Part shown: one piece after another, positions 9,073-18,158 of the stretch
How positions within the stretch are numbered: the first letter of the stretch is position 1
How the letters are laid out: each line of letters opens with the position of its first letter
Source: Maribacter sp.
Lineage (GTDB): Bacteria; Bacteroidota; Bacteroidia; Flavobacteriales; Flavobacteriaceae
Direction of reading: 5' to 3'
Length of the DNA stretch: 50,893 bases
Assembly: GCA_024228355.1 (NCBI GenBank)
Contig: JAAETN010000146.1
Span: forward strand, 1-50,893
Translations under genes and position numbers: made by a program
The notes under the pieces: model-generated
The model's database searches: none
Told to the model about the DNA's origin: nothing
The model's input: only the letters and a program-made list of their open reading frames with translations

Positions 9073-9747
9073 TTAAAAAAAGGGAGTGTATTGCCTTACC
9101 CTAAAATCCAACGTAGTCAACATATGGTTTTTCGATTTCATTTCTTTATAAGTAGCAAGACTGCCAACTGCCCTATTCGCAGCTCCTGATGGGGCTGTTA
9201 GCGAGACTGTTCTAATTATCCGTTTGGGACCTTTTTCTGAAGGAAGCATAAATTGATGAATCCTAGGTACTTGATCATTTATCACTTCCAATTTAATTTG
9301 ATTTTGTTTGAGGAGTAGACGAAAAAAATATTCTGGCCCGTTTTTACTATTTCCACCGGTGAACAATAAAGTTTCAACTTTCGGGTATGCTTGTAAATAA
9401 ACAAGCAGGTTTCTTAGTTCTATGTTTTGCATACCGAGGTCCGAAGCATCAATCTTAGAACGTTCTGCGCTTTGAACTATATCACAAATACCTATTTTAC
9501 GACGTATTAAGAATTGCTTTCTTTGCTCAATTGCCTCTGTCGTAGTTTCAAACTTCAATTTCAATCCAAAAATCCGGTCAAGTATTGGCCATAGTTGTCC
9601 ATCCCTACTTCCATAACAAAAATCAACATCCCCTATTTTTAATTCCCCAGTGGTAAACCTCGGGGGTGGCAACGTACCTACTATCAGCTTCGTTGCTTCC
9701 TCAAAAAGGAAAGGTTCGTAAGGGTGATAATGAAAAAACAAATTCAA
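9073..9747 (-). CDS. Uracil-DNA-glycosylase-superfamily protein
   Basis: Probably a base-excision DNA glycosylase-fold protein. The N-terminal IVGTLPPPRF stands where UDG proteins have their GxxPG-like water-activating loop. FCYGSRDGQLWPIL resembles the Y-G-x(n)-FWPIL segment of Mug/TDG-like enzymes, TLLFTGGNSKNG is a central strand and loop, and TAPSGAANRAV near residue 185 could be the minor-groove intercalation loop. Length (224) fits the single-domain family. Canonical catalytic residues are not clearly present, so activity and substrate are uncertain. It is monocistronic, between ppc and the THX gene. Confidence 0.65.
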   Translation of the reverse strand: MNLFFHYHPYEPFLFEEATKLIVGTLPPPRFTTGELKIGDVDFCYGSRDGQLWPILDRIFGLKLKFETTTEAIEQRKQFLIRRKIGICDIVQSAERSKIDASDLGMQNIELRNLLVYLQAYPKVETLLFTGGNSKNGPEYFFRLLLKQNQIKLEVINDQVPRIHQFMLPSEKGPKRIIRTVSLTAPSGAANRAVGSLATYKEMKSKNHMLTTLDFRVRQYTPFF

Positions 9748-9867
9748 GATATTGAATATGACATATTAACTATTATAAAACCAACTATACTGATTCGCAA
9801 AATCTAAAACATTGCTAGACAATTTCCAACTAATTCAGTAATTTTAAGAAAATCAAATAATCATATT

Positions 9868-10020
9868 ATGGGTAAAGGTGACATCAAAACCAGAAGGGGT
9901 AAAATTGCAAACAAATCTTACGGTGCCAGAAGACCAAGAAAAGCGGCCAAAGTTGAGGTAAAACCAAAGAAAAAAGTTGCGAAAAAAGCTGTAAGAAAGG
10001 TTGCGAAAAAAACCAAATAA
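9868..10020 (+). CDS. 30S ribosomal protein THX (bTHX)
   Basis: A 50-residue, strongly basic protein that the ORF track omits because it is short. It begins MGKGDIKTRRGKIANKSYG, the characteristic start of bacterial Thx, a small peptide that sits in the head of the 30S subunit. The rest is a Lys/Ala-rich tail (KKKVAKKAVRKVAKKTK) typical of Bacteroidota versions. The TAA stop is one nt before the stop of the convergent lipoprotein gene. No terminator is visible between them. Confidence 0.92.
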   Translation: MGKGDIKTRRGKIANKSYGARRPRKAAKVEVKPKKKVAKKAVRKVAKKTK

Positions 10021-10021
10021 A

Positions 10022-10387
10022 TTAGTCGATCACAAAATTCAAGGTCACATTACCCTCGGCATCCAATCCTATCTCATAGGTGTAAAACCCTAAAGGTAAT
10101 GGGGTTTCGCCTACAAAATCAATAGGTTGCAGAACGTAGGATTCATCTGCAGAGTTTATATTGATATAAGCATATCTGTAAGCACTTTCATAAATTAAAT
10201 ATTCAGAATATTTACCTGCGGCAACATTGGCATGAACCATTTCATCGCTACCTACCTGAATAGTGTCATAAGTTATTGAACTAATATTCTTCACTCTTAT
10301 CTGAACACCGTTTAATTCATCGTTCTGATCGGTACAACCCAAAATAAATACAAAGACACTAAAAGATAAAACCAGTAACCGTTTCAT
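10022..10387 (-). CDS. Small predicted lipoprotein, unknown function
   Basis: 121 residues. MKRLLVLSFSVFVFILGC is a lipoprotein signal with lipobox ILGC, so Cys18 should be acylated, followed by an acidic stretch (TDQNDELN). The mature part looks all-beta (RVKNISSITYDTIQVG, repeated short strands). I do not recognise a family. It converges on THX with a one-base gap. Small lipoproteins of this type are common in the flavobacterial periplasm and outer membrane. Confidence 0.75.
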   Translation of the reverse strand: MKRLLVLSFSVFVFILGCTDQNDELNGVQIRVKNISSITYDTIQVGSDEMVHANVAAGKYSEYLIYESAYRYAYININSADESYVLQPIDFVGETPLPLGFYTYEIGLDAEGNVTLNFVID

Positions 10388-10532
10388 AACTCTTGTTTTT
10401 AATTAGATACAGTATGAATAAAACGGTTGCTTTAGAGAAATATTCTAACCAATGTTATCTTCTTTTATCCCCTTTTAACATACTAAACCCACTATTGGAA
10501 GGTTATTGTATAGGCAAGAGAATCAAACCTGT

Positions 10533-11528
10533 ATGGCAAAGAACGTCCAAAACATCTTTTTAACTGTGATGTTAATATCCCACTCAATACTAATAATGTC
10601 TTGCACTAACGATGATAATCCCCCTGCTGATAACGGCTCTCTAAAACCCATTGTTTTTGAAAATCCAAGACAGGTAACCCTTCAGGGGTATTCAGGCGAT
10701 GCGATGGAACCTTTTATTTCAAAGGACAGTAACATCTTGTTTTTTAATAATCTTAATGGGGATATGTTGCCCAACGGAGGGGAAAACGACACAGATATTC
10801 ATTATGCCGTTCGCGTTGATGATATTACTTTTCAGTATAAGGGAAAGGTTTTCGGTGCTAGTACTGATGAAATCTCCGATAATAATGAGCTGGAAGGTGT
10901 TCCGAGTTTGGATAAAAACGGAAAAATCTATTTTATAAGAACTTTGGATTATTTGAATGCCCAAAGTCCTGATTACTTATCAAGCATTTTTATGGGAGAT
11001 TACTCCCTAGGAGCCATTACCAATTTAAAGAGCCTACCAAACCTAAAGATGGGCCGCCCAAATGGTGAATCCCCTGTCGCGGGCGAACTGAATTTCGATG
11101 TCGAAATACACTATGACGGCAAACAGCTTTATTTTGTTGAAGGATTTTTTTCGGTTAATCCACTACCCGACAAAGCGGACATAGGGATCGCAAATGAGAA
11201 TAATGGGGTTTTCGAAGTCGACCCTGACTCCAGAAAACTATTTGCAGAAGTTAATACCAATGCCTTGGAGTATGCACCATCTATTTCCACCGATAATTTA
11301 GAACTCTACTTTACACGGGGTATCGGTTCCTTAGAGACTGGTTTTGATTTCGGAATTTATGTCGCAAAGCGAAGTTCCGAATCGGATCCTTGGGGCAATG
11401 TAAAACGATTAGAAAACATTACCGGTGAGTTCTTGGAGGCCCCTTCAATTTCTTTTAATGGAAAGTTATTGTACTACCACCGAAAAATAGCTGATGAATT
11501 TAAGATTTTCGTAGCGCAAAGAAAATAA
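10533..11528 (+). CDS. Lipoprotein with WD40-like (PD40) beta-propeller repeats
   Basis: The track starts at 10506, but the ATG at 10533 gives a lipoprotein signal (hydrophobic stretch to LIMSC, then TNDDNPP), so that start is used. The 331-residue product contains repeated SxD motifs typical of TolB/PD40 blades: AMEPFISKDSNILFFNN, EGVPSLDKNGKIYFIR, EYAPSISTDNLELYFTR and EAPSISFNGKLLYYHR. About five or six blades fit. It is predicted to be periplasmic or outer-membrane anchored, and its partner is unknown. It converges with yaaA 14 nt away. Confidence 0.82.
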   Translation: MAKNVQNIFLTVMLISHSILIMSCTNDDNPPADNGSLKPIVFENPRQVTLQGYSGDAMEPFISKDSNILFFNNLNGDMLPNGGENDTDIHYAVRVDDITFQYKGKVFGASTDEISDNNELEGVPSLDKNGKIYFIRTLDYLNAQSPDYLSSIFMGDYSLGAITNLKSLPNLKMGRPNGESPVAGELNFDVEIHYDGKQLYFVEGFFSVNPLPDKADIGIANENNGVFEVDPDSRKLFAEVNTNALEYAPSISTDNLELYFTRGIGSLETGFDFGIYVAKRSSESDPWGNVKRLENITGEFLEAPSISFNGKLLYYHRKIADEFKIFVAQRK

Positions 11529-11542
11529 TCAGAGCGGTTTCT

Positions 11543-12304
11543 TTATCTAACAAAAACGGGTTGGTTTTCCTTAAGAGTATGTTCTTTGCTAAACATATAG
11601 TCATCCAAGTTAAAACCTTGAATATCTTCCAAGGTTTTCGCATTGGAGTCTAAAATATATCTCACCATTGAACCTCGAGCCTTTTTGGTGAAGAAGCTAA
11701 TGACCTTTAAGTTATCATTCTTCCAATCTTTGAATATTGGTGTAATAACCGGAACCTTAAGTTTCTTTTCATCAATGGCTCCGTAATACTCATTACTTGC
11801 CAAATTAATAAACAATTCACTTTCCTTCAATTCTGAATTAAGGTGCTCTGTCAATTGTTTTTTCCAAAACTCGTATAGGTTTTTCTTACGCCCCATTTTT
11901 AATTGTGTGCCCATCTCAAGACGATAGGGCTGAATTAAATCCAACGGTTTTAAAATGCCATAAAGCCCAGATAATATTCGCAAAGTATCTTGAAGATTAT
12001 CCAATTTATTTTCTGGAATTGTATAAGCATCCAATCCTTGATAAACATCCCCATTAAAGGCATACATTGCTGGCCTAGCATTGGAAGGATCAAACGGAGT
12101 CGAAAATTGCTGATTACGCTCCCAATTAAGCTCAGCCAAATTATTGGAAATGCCCATTAATCTTGACAATACCCTTGGCCTTTTTTTCACCAAAACCTTG
12201 TTCAACTTTTCAGCTTGCTCCAAAAACCGAGGTTGGGAATATTTTTTAGTTGGCAAATCACTTTCAAAATCCAATGATTTGGCCGGAGAAATAACAATCT
12301 TCAT
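11543..12304 (-). CDS. yaaA: Peroxide stress protein YaaA
   Basis: A cytoplasmic member of the YaaA (DUF328/UPF0246) family, which in E. coli limits free intracellular iron and oxidative DNA damage. The product starts [18 protein letters not shown], the family hallmark, and keeps [39 protein letters not shown] and [14 protein letters not shown]. At 253 residues it has the usual length. A -7-like box lies about 42 nt upstream. Confidence 0.96.
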   Translation of the reverse strand: MKIVISPAKSLDFESDLPTKKYSQPRFLEQAEKLNKVLVKKRPRVLSRLMGISNNLAELNWERNQQFSTPFDPSNARPAMYAFNGDVYQGLDAYTIPENKLDNLQDTLRILSGLYGILKPLDLIQPYRLEMGTQLKMGRKKNLYEFWKKQLTEHLNSELKESELFINLASNEYYGAIDEKKLKVPVITPIFKDWKNDNLKVISFFTKKARGSMVRYILDSNAKTLEDIQGFNLDDYMFSKEHTLKENQPVFVR

Positions 12305-12345
12305 ATAAACTTATTTTAAGCATAAAAATAAAAAGGTTTATTGGA

Positions 12346-12353
12346 CAAACCTA
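12346..12353 (-). promoter_or_regulatory. Possible -7 element (TAGGTTTG) for yaaA
   Basis: TAGGTTTG on the minus strand matches TAnnTTTG and is placed about 42 nt before the yaaA start, in a 97-bp gap behind the pseudouridine synthase gene. No good -33 box was found. Confidence 0.4.
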
Positions 12354-12401
12354 TCGCCATATGAAAGTAGTTTTTGATAGAAGCATAGCTATAATTTATG
12401 C

Positions 12402-13427
12402 TTACTTACTATGTCTTGCATAGTCCTGCCATTTCGCGATACAATTGGCCATATCTTCAGGGATTTCAGAGTCAAAACGCATATTCTTACCCGTAACAGG
12501 GTGAATGAATCCTAGTGTCTTTGCATGTAGCGCCTGTCTTGGTAGAATTTTGAATGCATTATCTACAAACTGTTTGTATTTCGTAAAGGTTGTTCCTTTC
12601 AACACTTTATCCCCGCCATAACGTTCATCGTTAAATAGTGTATGGCCAATAGATTTCATGTGTACACGAATCTGATGTGTTCGTCCAGTCTCTAGTTTGC
12701 ATGAAAGCAAAGTTACATAGCCCAAGCGCTCCAAGACTGTATAATGGGTAACTGCTTCCTTACCTGCATCGCCCTCAGGAAAAACCTGCATTTGCAATCG
12801 GTTTTTAGGGTTTCTGGCAATATTACCCTCAACTGTACCATTATCATCTTCAACATTTCCCCAGACCAAAGCAATGTATTCCCTCTCCGAAGATTTGTCA
12901 AAAAACTGTTTTGCCAAATGTGTCATTGCTGATTCCGTCTTTGCAACTACCAAAAGTCCTGATGTATCCTTGTCTATTCGATGAACCAAGCCTGGACGTT
13001 CATTGCTATTTGAAGGCAAATCCTTTATATGAAATAAAAGTGCATTGATCAAGGTTCCAGAGTAATTCCCATGACCAGGATGTACAACCATCCCTGCTGG
13101 TTTATTGACCACGAGTAATGCTTCATCTTCGAAAACTATATCTAATGGAATATCCTCAGGAGTTAGCAAAAGTTCATGGGGAGGATGCTCGAAAAGTACT
13201 TTCACCTCATCACCAGCTTTAACTTTATAATTCTGCTTAACGATCTTGTCATTCGCCCAAACATGACCGTCTTTTGCAGCTTGTTGGATTTTGTTTCTAG
13301 TTGCATTTTCAATAAAGTTCATCAAGAACTTATCTACCCGTAGGGGTTCCTGACCTTTGGAAGCCACGAACTTATGGTGCTCGAAAAGTTCATCTTCGTT
13401 AGGTTCCTGATGCATTTGTGGTTCCAT
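12402..13427 (-). CDS. rluD: RluA-family 23S rRNA pseudouridine synthase (RluD-like)
   Basis: Isomerises uridines to pseudouridine, probably in 23S rRNA helix 69. It has an N-terminal S4 RNA-binding domain (LRVDKFLMNFIENATRNKIQQ..., about residues 28-90), then the catalytic domain with GLVHRIDKDTSGLLVVAKT, whose Asp is the nucleophile (about residue 150), and GRTHQIRVHMKSIGHTLFND. At 341 residues it has normal length. It follows the PASTA gene by 3 nt and is surely co-transcribed. RluD is the closest assignment among RluA/C/D, judged from S4 plus length. Confidence 0.88.
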   Translation of the reverse strand: MEPQMHQEPNEDELFEHHKFVASKGQEPLRVDKFLMNFIENATRNKIQQAAKDGHVWANDKIVKQNYKVKAGDEVKVLFEHPPHELLLTPEDIPLDIVFEDEALLVVNKPAGMVVHPGHGNYSGTLINALLFHIKDLPSNSNERPGLVHRIDKDTSGLLVVAKTESAMTHLAKQFFDKSSEREYIALVWGNVEDDNGTVEGNIARNPKNRLQMQVFPEGDAGKEAVTHYTVLERLGYVTLLSCKLETGRTHQIRVHMKSIGHTLFNDERYGGDKVLKGTTFTKYKQFVDNAFKILPRQALHAKTLGFIHPVTGKNMRFDSEIPEDMANCIAKWQDYARHSK

Positions 13428-13430
13428 AGT

Positions 13431-14018
13431 TTAGTCCGAATCGGCCTTTATCTGAGCGCGAATCGGGATTGTTCCATTACCACAAACCAGTTCTATTTTA
13501 GAAGTTTTAGGTAGTTTGTCTCCAGGTTTAACGTACTTTCCCTTGAACTTGATTTGGTACACCATGTCCTTACCCAATTCATCAATGTAACTTACGCGCT
13601 GTATGTCTAATCCAACTGCTTTTAACATAGAAGATGCATTTCGTTGAGTTACCTGAATTATATTGGGAACAGTAACTTTTTTATATCCCGAAGGATTAAC
13701 AGTAAAATATATTTTCCTGTCTTCCTTCACCTTACTACCGGCCTTGGGATCTTGTTCTATTATAGAAAACCTTGGATAATCTGGATTGTAATTTGCTGAA
13801 TCCAAGACCTCATATCGCAAGCCAGCATCCTCAATTCCTTTTCTCATGTCCAATACAGACATTTTCGCAAAATCAGGCACTTCAACAAATTCTCCGTGAT
13901 GTGTTGAACTATTCAGCCATCGTAAGGTTAAAAACACGATTACAACAGTAGCTACAAGTGCCAAGCCCAATTGTATTAAAAAAGATCTACTTCTTAAAAA
14001 GTTTAAAAAATTTCCCAT
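13431..14018 (-). CDS. Membrane-anchored PASTA-domain protein
   Basis: 195 residues. One N-terminal transmembrane helix (about 14-33, FLIQLGLALVATVVIVFLTL) is followed by at least two PASTA modules in the periplasm: FVEVPDFAKMSVLDMRKGIEDAGL (about 41-110) and VTVPNIIQVTQRNASSMLKAVGL (about 113-187). PASTA modules bind peptidoglycan stem peptides or beta-lactams in other proteins. There is no kinase or transpeptidase domain. It is co-directional with the pseudouridine synthase gene and divergent from ddl, which makes the peptidoglycan dipeptide. Confidence 0.88.
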   Translation of the reverse strand: MGNFLNFLRSRSFLIQLGLALVATVVIVFLTLRWLNSSTHHGEFVEVPDFAKMSVLDMRKGIEDAGLRYEVLDSANYNPDYPRFSIIEQDPKAGSKVKEDRKIYFTVNPSGYKKVTVPNIIQVTQRNASSMLKAVGLDIQRVSYIDELGKDMVYQIKFKGKYVKPGDKLPKTSKIELVCGNGTIPIRAQIKADSD

Positions 14019-14036
14019 TGCTCATAATTGACACCA

Positions 14037-14044
14037 CAAATATA
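14037..14044 (-). promoter_or_regulatory. Possible -7 element (TATATTTG) for the PASTA-rluD pair
   Basis: TATATTTG on the minus strand matches the Bacteroidota -7 consensus and lies about 19 nt upstream of the PASTA start codon. No -33 TTTG is present at 18-20 nt. Confidence 0.45.
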
Positions 14045-14218
14045 GGAAATGAGCCAAAACAATGGGTTTCATGGTTCCCAAATCTTGGTTAAAGAAATAG
14101 GTAATTAATCGTCTATACATCATGGTGAAAGAAAAAATTCAAAATTAACAGATGAAACCGATTGCTTTTTTCTTTACTTTGAACTACAATATTCCTTTAA
14201 AATATCAATTTACAAGAT

Positions 14219-15208
14219 TTGAATATAAAGAAAAAAGTGGCCATCATTATGGGCGGATACTCAAGTGAGTATAAGATATCACTCAAAAGTGGCAACGTGG
14301 TACATGAATATTTGAACAAAGACAAATATGAGAGTTATAGAATTCATATTTTAAAGGATAAATGGGTCTATGTTGATGATAATGAAAATGAACATAGTGT
14401 AAACAGACATGACTTTTCGGTAAATATTGAAGGACAAACCATTGTTTTTGATTGCGTATTCAATGCCATTCACGGTACACCAGGTGAAGATGGCTTAATG
14501 CAGGCTTATTTTGAATTGTTGGATATTCCTCAGACTTCCTGTAGTTATTATCAAGCAGCATTGACCTTTAATAAACGGGATTTACTGAGTGTATTGAAAC
14601 CTTACGGGATTAAATCAGCCCCTTCTTTTTATCTGAATTTTGGGGATGAAATAGATGAAGAGGCCATCGTTGAAAAAGTAGGACTACCCTGTTTTGTGAA
14701 AGCCAATAAAGCCGGAAGCAGTTTTGGTATATCGAAAGTATATAAAAAAGAGGAGATAAAACCTGCGATTAAAGCTGCATATAAAGAAGATGATGAAATA
14801 ATCATAGAAGGATTTCTAGATGGAACCGAGGTTTCGGTAGGCGTCATTAAATACAAGGGGGAAACCAAAGTTTTACCCATTACTGAAATCGTAACCGAAA
14901 ACGACTTTTTTGATTATGAGGCGAAATACGAGGGTAAATCCCATGAGATTACGCCTGCAAGAATAACATCCAAGCAAGAAGAAAAGGTGAGGGAAATTGC
15001 AAAACGTGCTTACGATATTCTAAAAATGGAAGGCTTTTCCCGTAGTGAGTTCATTTTTGTTAAGGATGAACCATTTATGCTTGAAATGAACACTACGCCC
15101 GGATTAACCACAGAAAGTATACTACCAGAACAGGCCATCGTAGCAGGAATATCACTTTCAGAGTTGTTTGAAAATGCCATAGAGGAAGTTTTACCCAAAA
15201 ACCACTAA
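14219..15208 (+). CDS. ddl: D-alanine--D-alanine ligase, TTG start
   Basis: ATP-grasp ligase that makes the D-Ala-D-Ala terminus of peptidoglycan precursors in the cytoplasm. The start TTG-AAT-ATA-AAG is favoured because it directly precedes the family's first strand KKVAIIMGGYSSEYKIS, and no ATG is available nearby. Ser in GGYSSE, the HGTPGEDG substrate loop, CFVKANKAGSSFGI and the metal ligands in FMLEMNTTPGLT are present. The 329 residues match the family. It is followed 9 nt later by coaD in the same direction. Confidence 0.96.
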   Translation: MNIKKKVAIIMGGYSSEYKISLKSGNVVHEYLNKDKYESYRIHILKDKWVYVDDNENEHSVNRHDFSVNIEGQTIVFDCVFNAIHGTPGEDGLMQAYFELLDIPQTSCSYYQAALTFNKRDLLSVLKPYGIKSAPSFYLNFGDEIDEEAIVEKVGLPCFVKANKAGSSFGISKVYKKEEIKPAIKAAYKEDDEIIIEGFLDGTEVSVGVIKYKGETKVLPITEIVTENDFFDYEAKYEGKSHEITPARITSKQEEKVREIAKRAYDILKMEGFSRSEFIFVKDEPFMLEMNTTPGLTTESILPEQAIVAGISLSELFENAIEEVLPKNH

Positions 15209-15217
15209 CTTTATCCC

Positions 15218-15673
15218 ATGAGACGCGCTATTTTTCCGGGATCCTTTGACCCCCTTACATTGGGCCATCATGATATCATCATGAGAGGCATTACATTATT
15301 CGATGAACTAATAATAGCGGTTGGCATAAATGCCGATAAAAAATATATGTTCACTATCGAGGAGCGATTAGGCTTTATTACTCGCGCATTTAACAACGAA
15401 CCCAAAATAAAAGTATTGACCTATGAAGGTTTGACTGTTGATTTTTGCGAAAAAGTCAATGCAGATTTTATTCTCAGAGGTTTAAGAAATCCCGCTGATT
15501 TTGAGTTCGAAAAAGCAATAGCGCATACAAACAGAAAACTTTCAGAAATCGAAACCGTATTTCTTTTAACATCATCGGGCAAATCTTTTATAAGTTCTTC
15601 TATTGTAAGGGATGTTATCAGAAACGGTGGTGATTATTCTAGTTTGGTCCCTGATACTGTTAAGGCCAATTAA
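15218..15673 (+). CDS. coaD: Phosphopantetheine adenylyltransferase
   Basis: Transfers AMP from ATP to 4'-phosphopantetheine, the penultimate step of coenzyme A synthesis. The nucleotidyltransferase motif T/HxGH appears as FPGSFDPLTLGHHD near the N-terminus. ILRGLRNPADFEFEKAIAHTN and the ISSSIVRD element (ISSTxIR in most homologues) follow. The 151 residues are standard. It sits 9 nt behind ddl and is probably in the same transcript. Confidence 0.97.
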   Translation: MRRAIFPGSFDPLTLGHHDIIMRGITLFDELIIAVGINADKKYMFTIEERLGFITRAFNNEPKIKVLTYEGLTVDFCEKVNADFILRGLRNPADFEFEKAIAHTNRKLSEIETVFLLTSSGKSFISSSIVRDVIRNGGDYSSLVPDTVKAN

Positions 15674-15882
15674 ACTATTTTTCTCAAGTTTTTACCAAGC
15701 TACAATTCGTTCCTAAATGAATTCAATTATTTTTGAAATTATAAGTTATTTCTTTCATTAATCAAGTTTATTTGCCTCTTCATATTCAATAAATAAGTTA
15801 TCACAACGGGTATGGCCCTATTCACAACAAAGGTTTAATAATATTACAGAATACTCCTACTTTAGTAAGAAATAACTGTAAA
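15674..15882. other. Intergenic region coaD to sensor kinase
   Basis: 209 bp with no ORF, hairpin or TAnnTTTG box that I can support. It must contain the promoter of the PAS kinase-response regulator pair unless this is read from ddl-coaD. Confidence 0.5.
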
Positions 15883-17733
15883 ATGTTAAAAAGTAGCCAA
15901 ATAGATCCTAACAATTATTTAATAAAACAGTTGCCAAAAGCGACGGCTTTTTTAAATAAAAAATTAGAGGTTATATATGCATCTGATCAGTGGATTGAAG
16001 ATTTTGAATTCAGCAATGGGAAAGTAATTGGGAAAAAAATCGGTGAGCTTTTAACACATTTAAGTAAAGATTTACAGAAAGACTTTAAAGATTGTCTTAA
16101 AGGAAATAATGGTAGTGGGATAAAGGAATGCTATAATGTAAAAGATAATCCTAAAAAATGGAATGAATGGACGAATATTCCTTGGTATGATGAAAAGGAA
16201 AACATCATTGGTGTTATTGTTCAAACCGAGAGTATCACCCAAAAAATAAATAATATTCCCAATATAGAAAGACTTCAACTTCTTATAGAAGAAAAATCTT
16301 CGAACTCGAGTATAGGAAGCTGGCAGTATGACGCTGAGTTAAATTCATTGTGGTGGTGCGAAATGTCTAAGCAAATACACGAAGTACCTAAAGATTTTGC
16401 TCCTAAAATAGAAACTTTCATTGATTTTTTTAAAGAAGGCCACAGTAAGAATACCATATCCATGGCATTTTTTGAGGCATCGGAAAAGGGTATTTCTTGG
16501 AAAGAGGAATTGCAGATAGTTACAGAGAAAGGAAATGAAAAATGGATAATAACAACTGGGAAGCCTATTTATAAAAATGATAAATGTATTGGCCTTGTTG
16601 GCACATTTCAAGACATTAATGAACAGGTAATCACGAACAAAAAAACTGAGGAAAATGAACTGCTCCTCCGAACTCTTATCGATAGTCTACCAATGAATGT
16701 CTTTGTCAAGGACTTGGATTCTAGAAAAATTTTGGTCAACAAATCAGAATTGAATTTTCTTGGGCTAAAGCACGAATCAGAAGCATTGGGGAAAACCGAT
16801 TTTGATTTTTTGAATAAAAAGAATGCTCAAATCGGAAGGGAAGAAGATATCATGGTTATGGAAAATGGTATCCCAATGCTTAAAAAAGAAACCACGAACA
16901 TCAAAAAAGACGGTACCACAACTTCCTTTCTAACCTCAAAGATTCCGATAAAAGGAGCAAATGGCAAAATCACAGGTCTTGTGGGGCTAAGTCTGGATAT
17001 TTCAGACTTAAAAAAGAAAGAGGAAGAATTAAAAAACCTAATCAATGTTACTTCACTCCAAAACAAAAAACTAGTGAATTTTGCCCATATTGTTTCGCAC
17101 AATCTTCGCTCCCATACAGCTAATTTCTCAATGTTACTAGAGTTTTTAGTCAGCGAAAAAGATGAGGAAGAAAAGCAAAATCTAATAAACATGTTAGTTG
17201 AAGCATCTGATCATTTATTAGAGACCTTGAACAATTTAAATGAAGTTGTTGTCATAAATACCAATGTCAATCTAAAGAAACAAAACATCTGTTTGAACAA
17301 AAAAATCAAATCAGTAGAAAAAAATCTTAGCGTCTTTTTGAAAAATAAGAACGTGAATATTATAAACAATATTGGGGACAATGTTAAAATCAAGGCTATA
17401 CCGGCCTATTTAGATAGCATTTTAACAAATTTCTTTACTAATTCAGTCATGTACAAATCGCCCGATAGGGATCCCATCATAAAATTAAGTAGCTCTAGTG
17501 AAAATGGTTACACAATATTAAGTATTAGTGATAATGGCCTTGGAATAGACCTAAAAAAATACGGAGACAAATTGTTTGGAATGTACAAAACATTTCATAA
17601 CAATCCCGATGCAAAAGGGATAGGCCTATTCCTTGCAAAAAATCAAATAGAGGCCATGAATGGTAAAATTACTACATCAAGTGAAGTAGGTAAGGGAACC
17701 ACATTTAATATACATTTTAATGAAAATAATTAA
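15883..17733 (+). CDS. Soluble PAS-domain sensor histidine kinase
   Basis: A 616-residue kinase with no clear transmembrane segment, so probably a cytoplasmic sensor. Three PAS-like regions are visible: about 10-120, 140-250 (ending LVGTFQDINEQV), and 255-380 (FVKDLDSRKILVNKSELNFLG, ending LVGLSLDISDLKK). A short coiled segment leads to the phosphoacceptor in AHIVSHNLRSHTA (His about 405). HATPase elements follow: LTNFFTNSVMYKSPD as the N box, ISDNGLGIDLKKYG as the G1 box and GIGLFLAKNQIEAMNG. The SHNLR form is frequent in Bacteroidota kinases. It overlaps the response regulator gene by 14 nt, so the pair forms a two-component system. The stimulus is unknown. Confidence 0.92.
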   Translation: MLKSSQIDPNNYLIKQLPKATAFLNKKLEVIYASDQWIEDFEFSNGKVIGKKIGELLTHLSKDLQKDFKDCLKGNNGSGIKECYNVKDNPKKWNEWTNIPWYDEKENIIGVIVQTESITQKINNIPNIERLQLLIEEKSSNSSIGSWQYDAELNSLWWCEMSKQIHEVPKDFAPKIETFIDFFKEGHSKNTISMAFFEASEKGISWKEELQIVTEKGNEKWIITTGKPIYKNDKCIGLVGTFQDINEQVITNKKTEENELLLRTLIDSLPMNVFVKDLDSRKILVNKSELNFLGLKHESEALGKTDFDFLNKKNAQIGREEDIMVMENGIPMLKKETTNIKKDGTTTSFLTSKIPIKGANGKITGLVGLSLDISDLKKKEEELKNLINVTSLQNKKLVNFAHIVSHNLRSHTANFSMLLEFLVSEKDEEEKQNLINMLVEASDHLLETLNNLNEVVVINTNVNLKKQNICLNKKIKSVEKNLSVFLKNKNVNIINNIGDNVKIKAIPAYLDSILTNFFTNSVMYKSPDRDPIIKLSSSSENGYTILSISDNGLGIDLKKYGDKLFGMYKTFHNNPDAKGIGLFLAKNQIEAMNGKITTSSEVGKGTTFNIHFNENN

Positions 17734-18127
17734 TTCAATATTCATAATAGACGATGATCCAATAACAGTTTTTGGCATTCGAAAAATGTTAGATCGTACC
17801 GTTGAATTCAATACCATTAGTACATATGGCAATGGTAAATTAGCCTTGGACGGTATATTAAAAGTTTTAAAAAATGGAAAGGCAATTCCCGAAGTGATTT
17901 TTTTGGATATAAATATGCCGATTATGGATGGATGGCAGTTTTTAGAAGAATTTATAGTATTACCTATAGAAGAGAAGGTCCGAATTAATATTGTCACCTC
18001 ATCAATTGATCCTGCGGATTATGAAAATTGGGGACATTATAATGACAAATCGCATCACTTGATAACCTTTAATACAAAACCAATAAAGTGTTCCGAAATA
18101 GCTGCTATTACAAAACCTGCCGAATAA
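17720..18127 (+). CDS. Single-domain response regulator (CheY-like)
   Basis: 135 residues that make a stand-alone receiver domain with no output domain. The acidic pocket is IIDDDP (residues 9-14), the phosphoacceptor is D63 in VIFLDINMPIMDGW, and the conserved Lys is in FNTKPI near the C-terminus. It is translated from within the last codons of the PAS kinase, its evident partner. Because it has no DNA-binding part, it should act through protein contact or a further phosphorelay. Confidence 0.93.
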   Translation: MKIINSIFIIDDDPITVFGIRKMLDRTVEFNTISTYGNGKLALDGILKVLKNGKAIPEVIFLDINMPIMDGWQFLEEFIVLPIEEKVRINIVTSSIDPADYENWGHYNDKSHHLITFNTKPIKCSEIAAITKPAE

Positions 18128-18158
18128 ATTTCAGGCCATGCCGTTCGCTAGAATAAAT

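Noticed and set aside
16072-17393. Several antisense ORFs over the PAS kinase
   Set aside because: Phe/Ile/Ser-rich shadow ORFs with no family motifs, opposite a kinase with intact domains.
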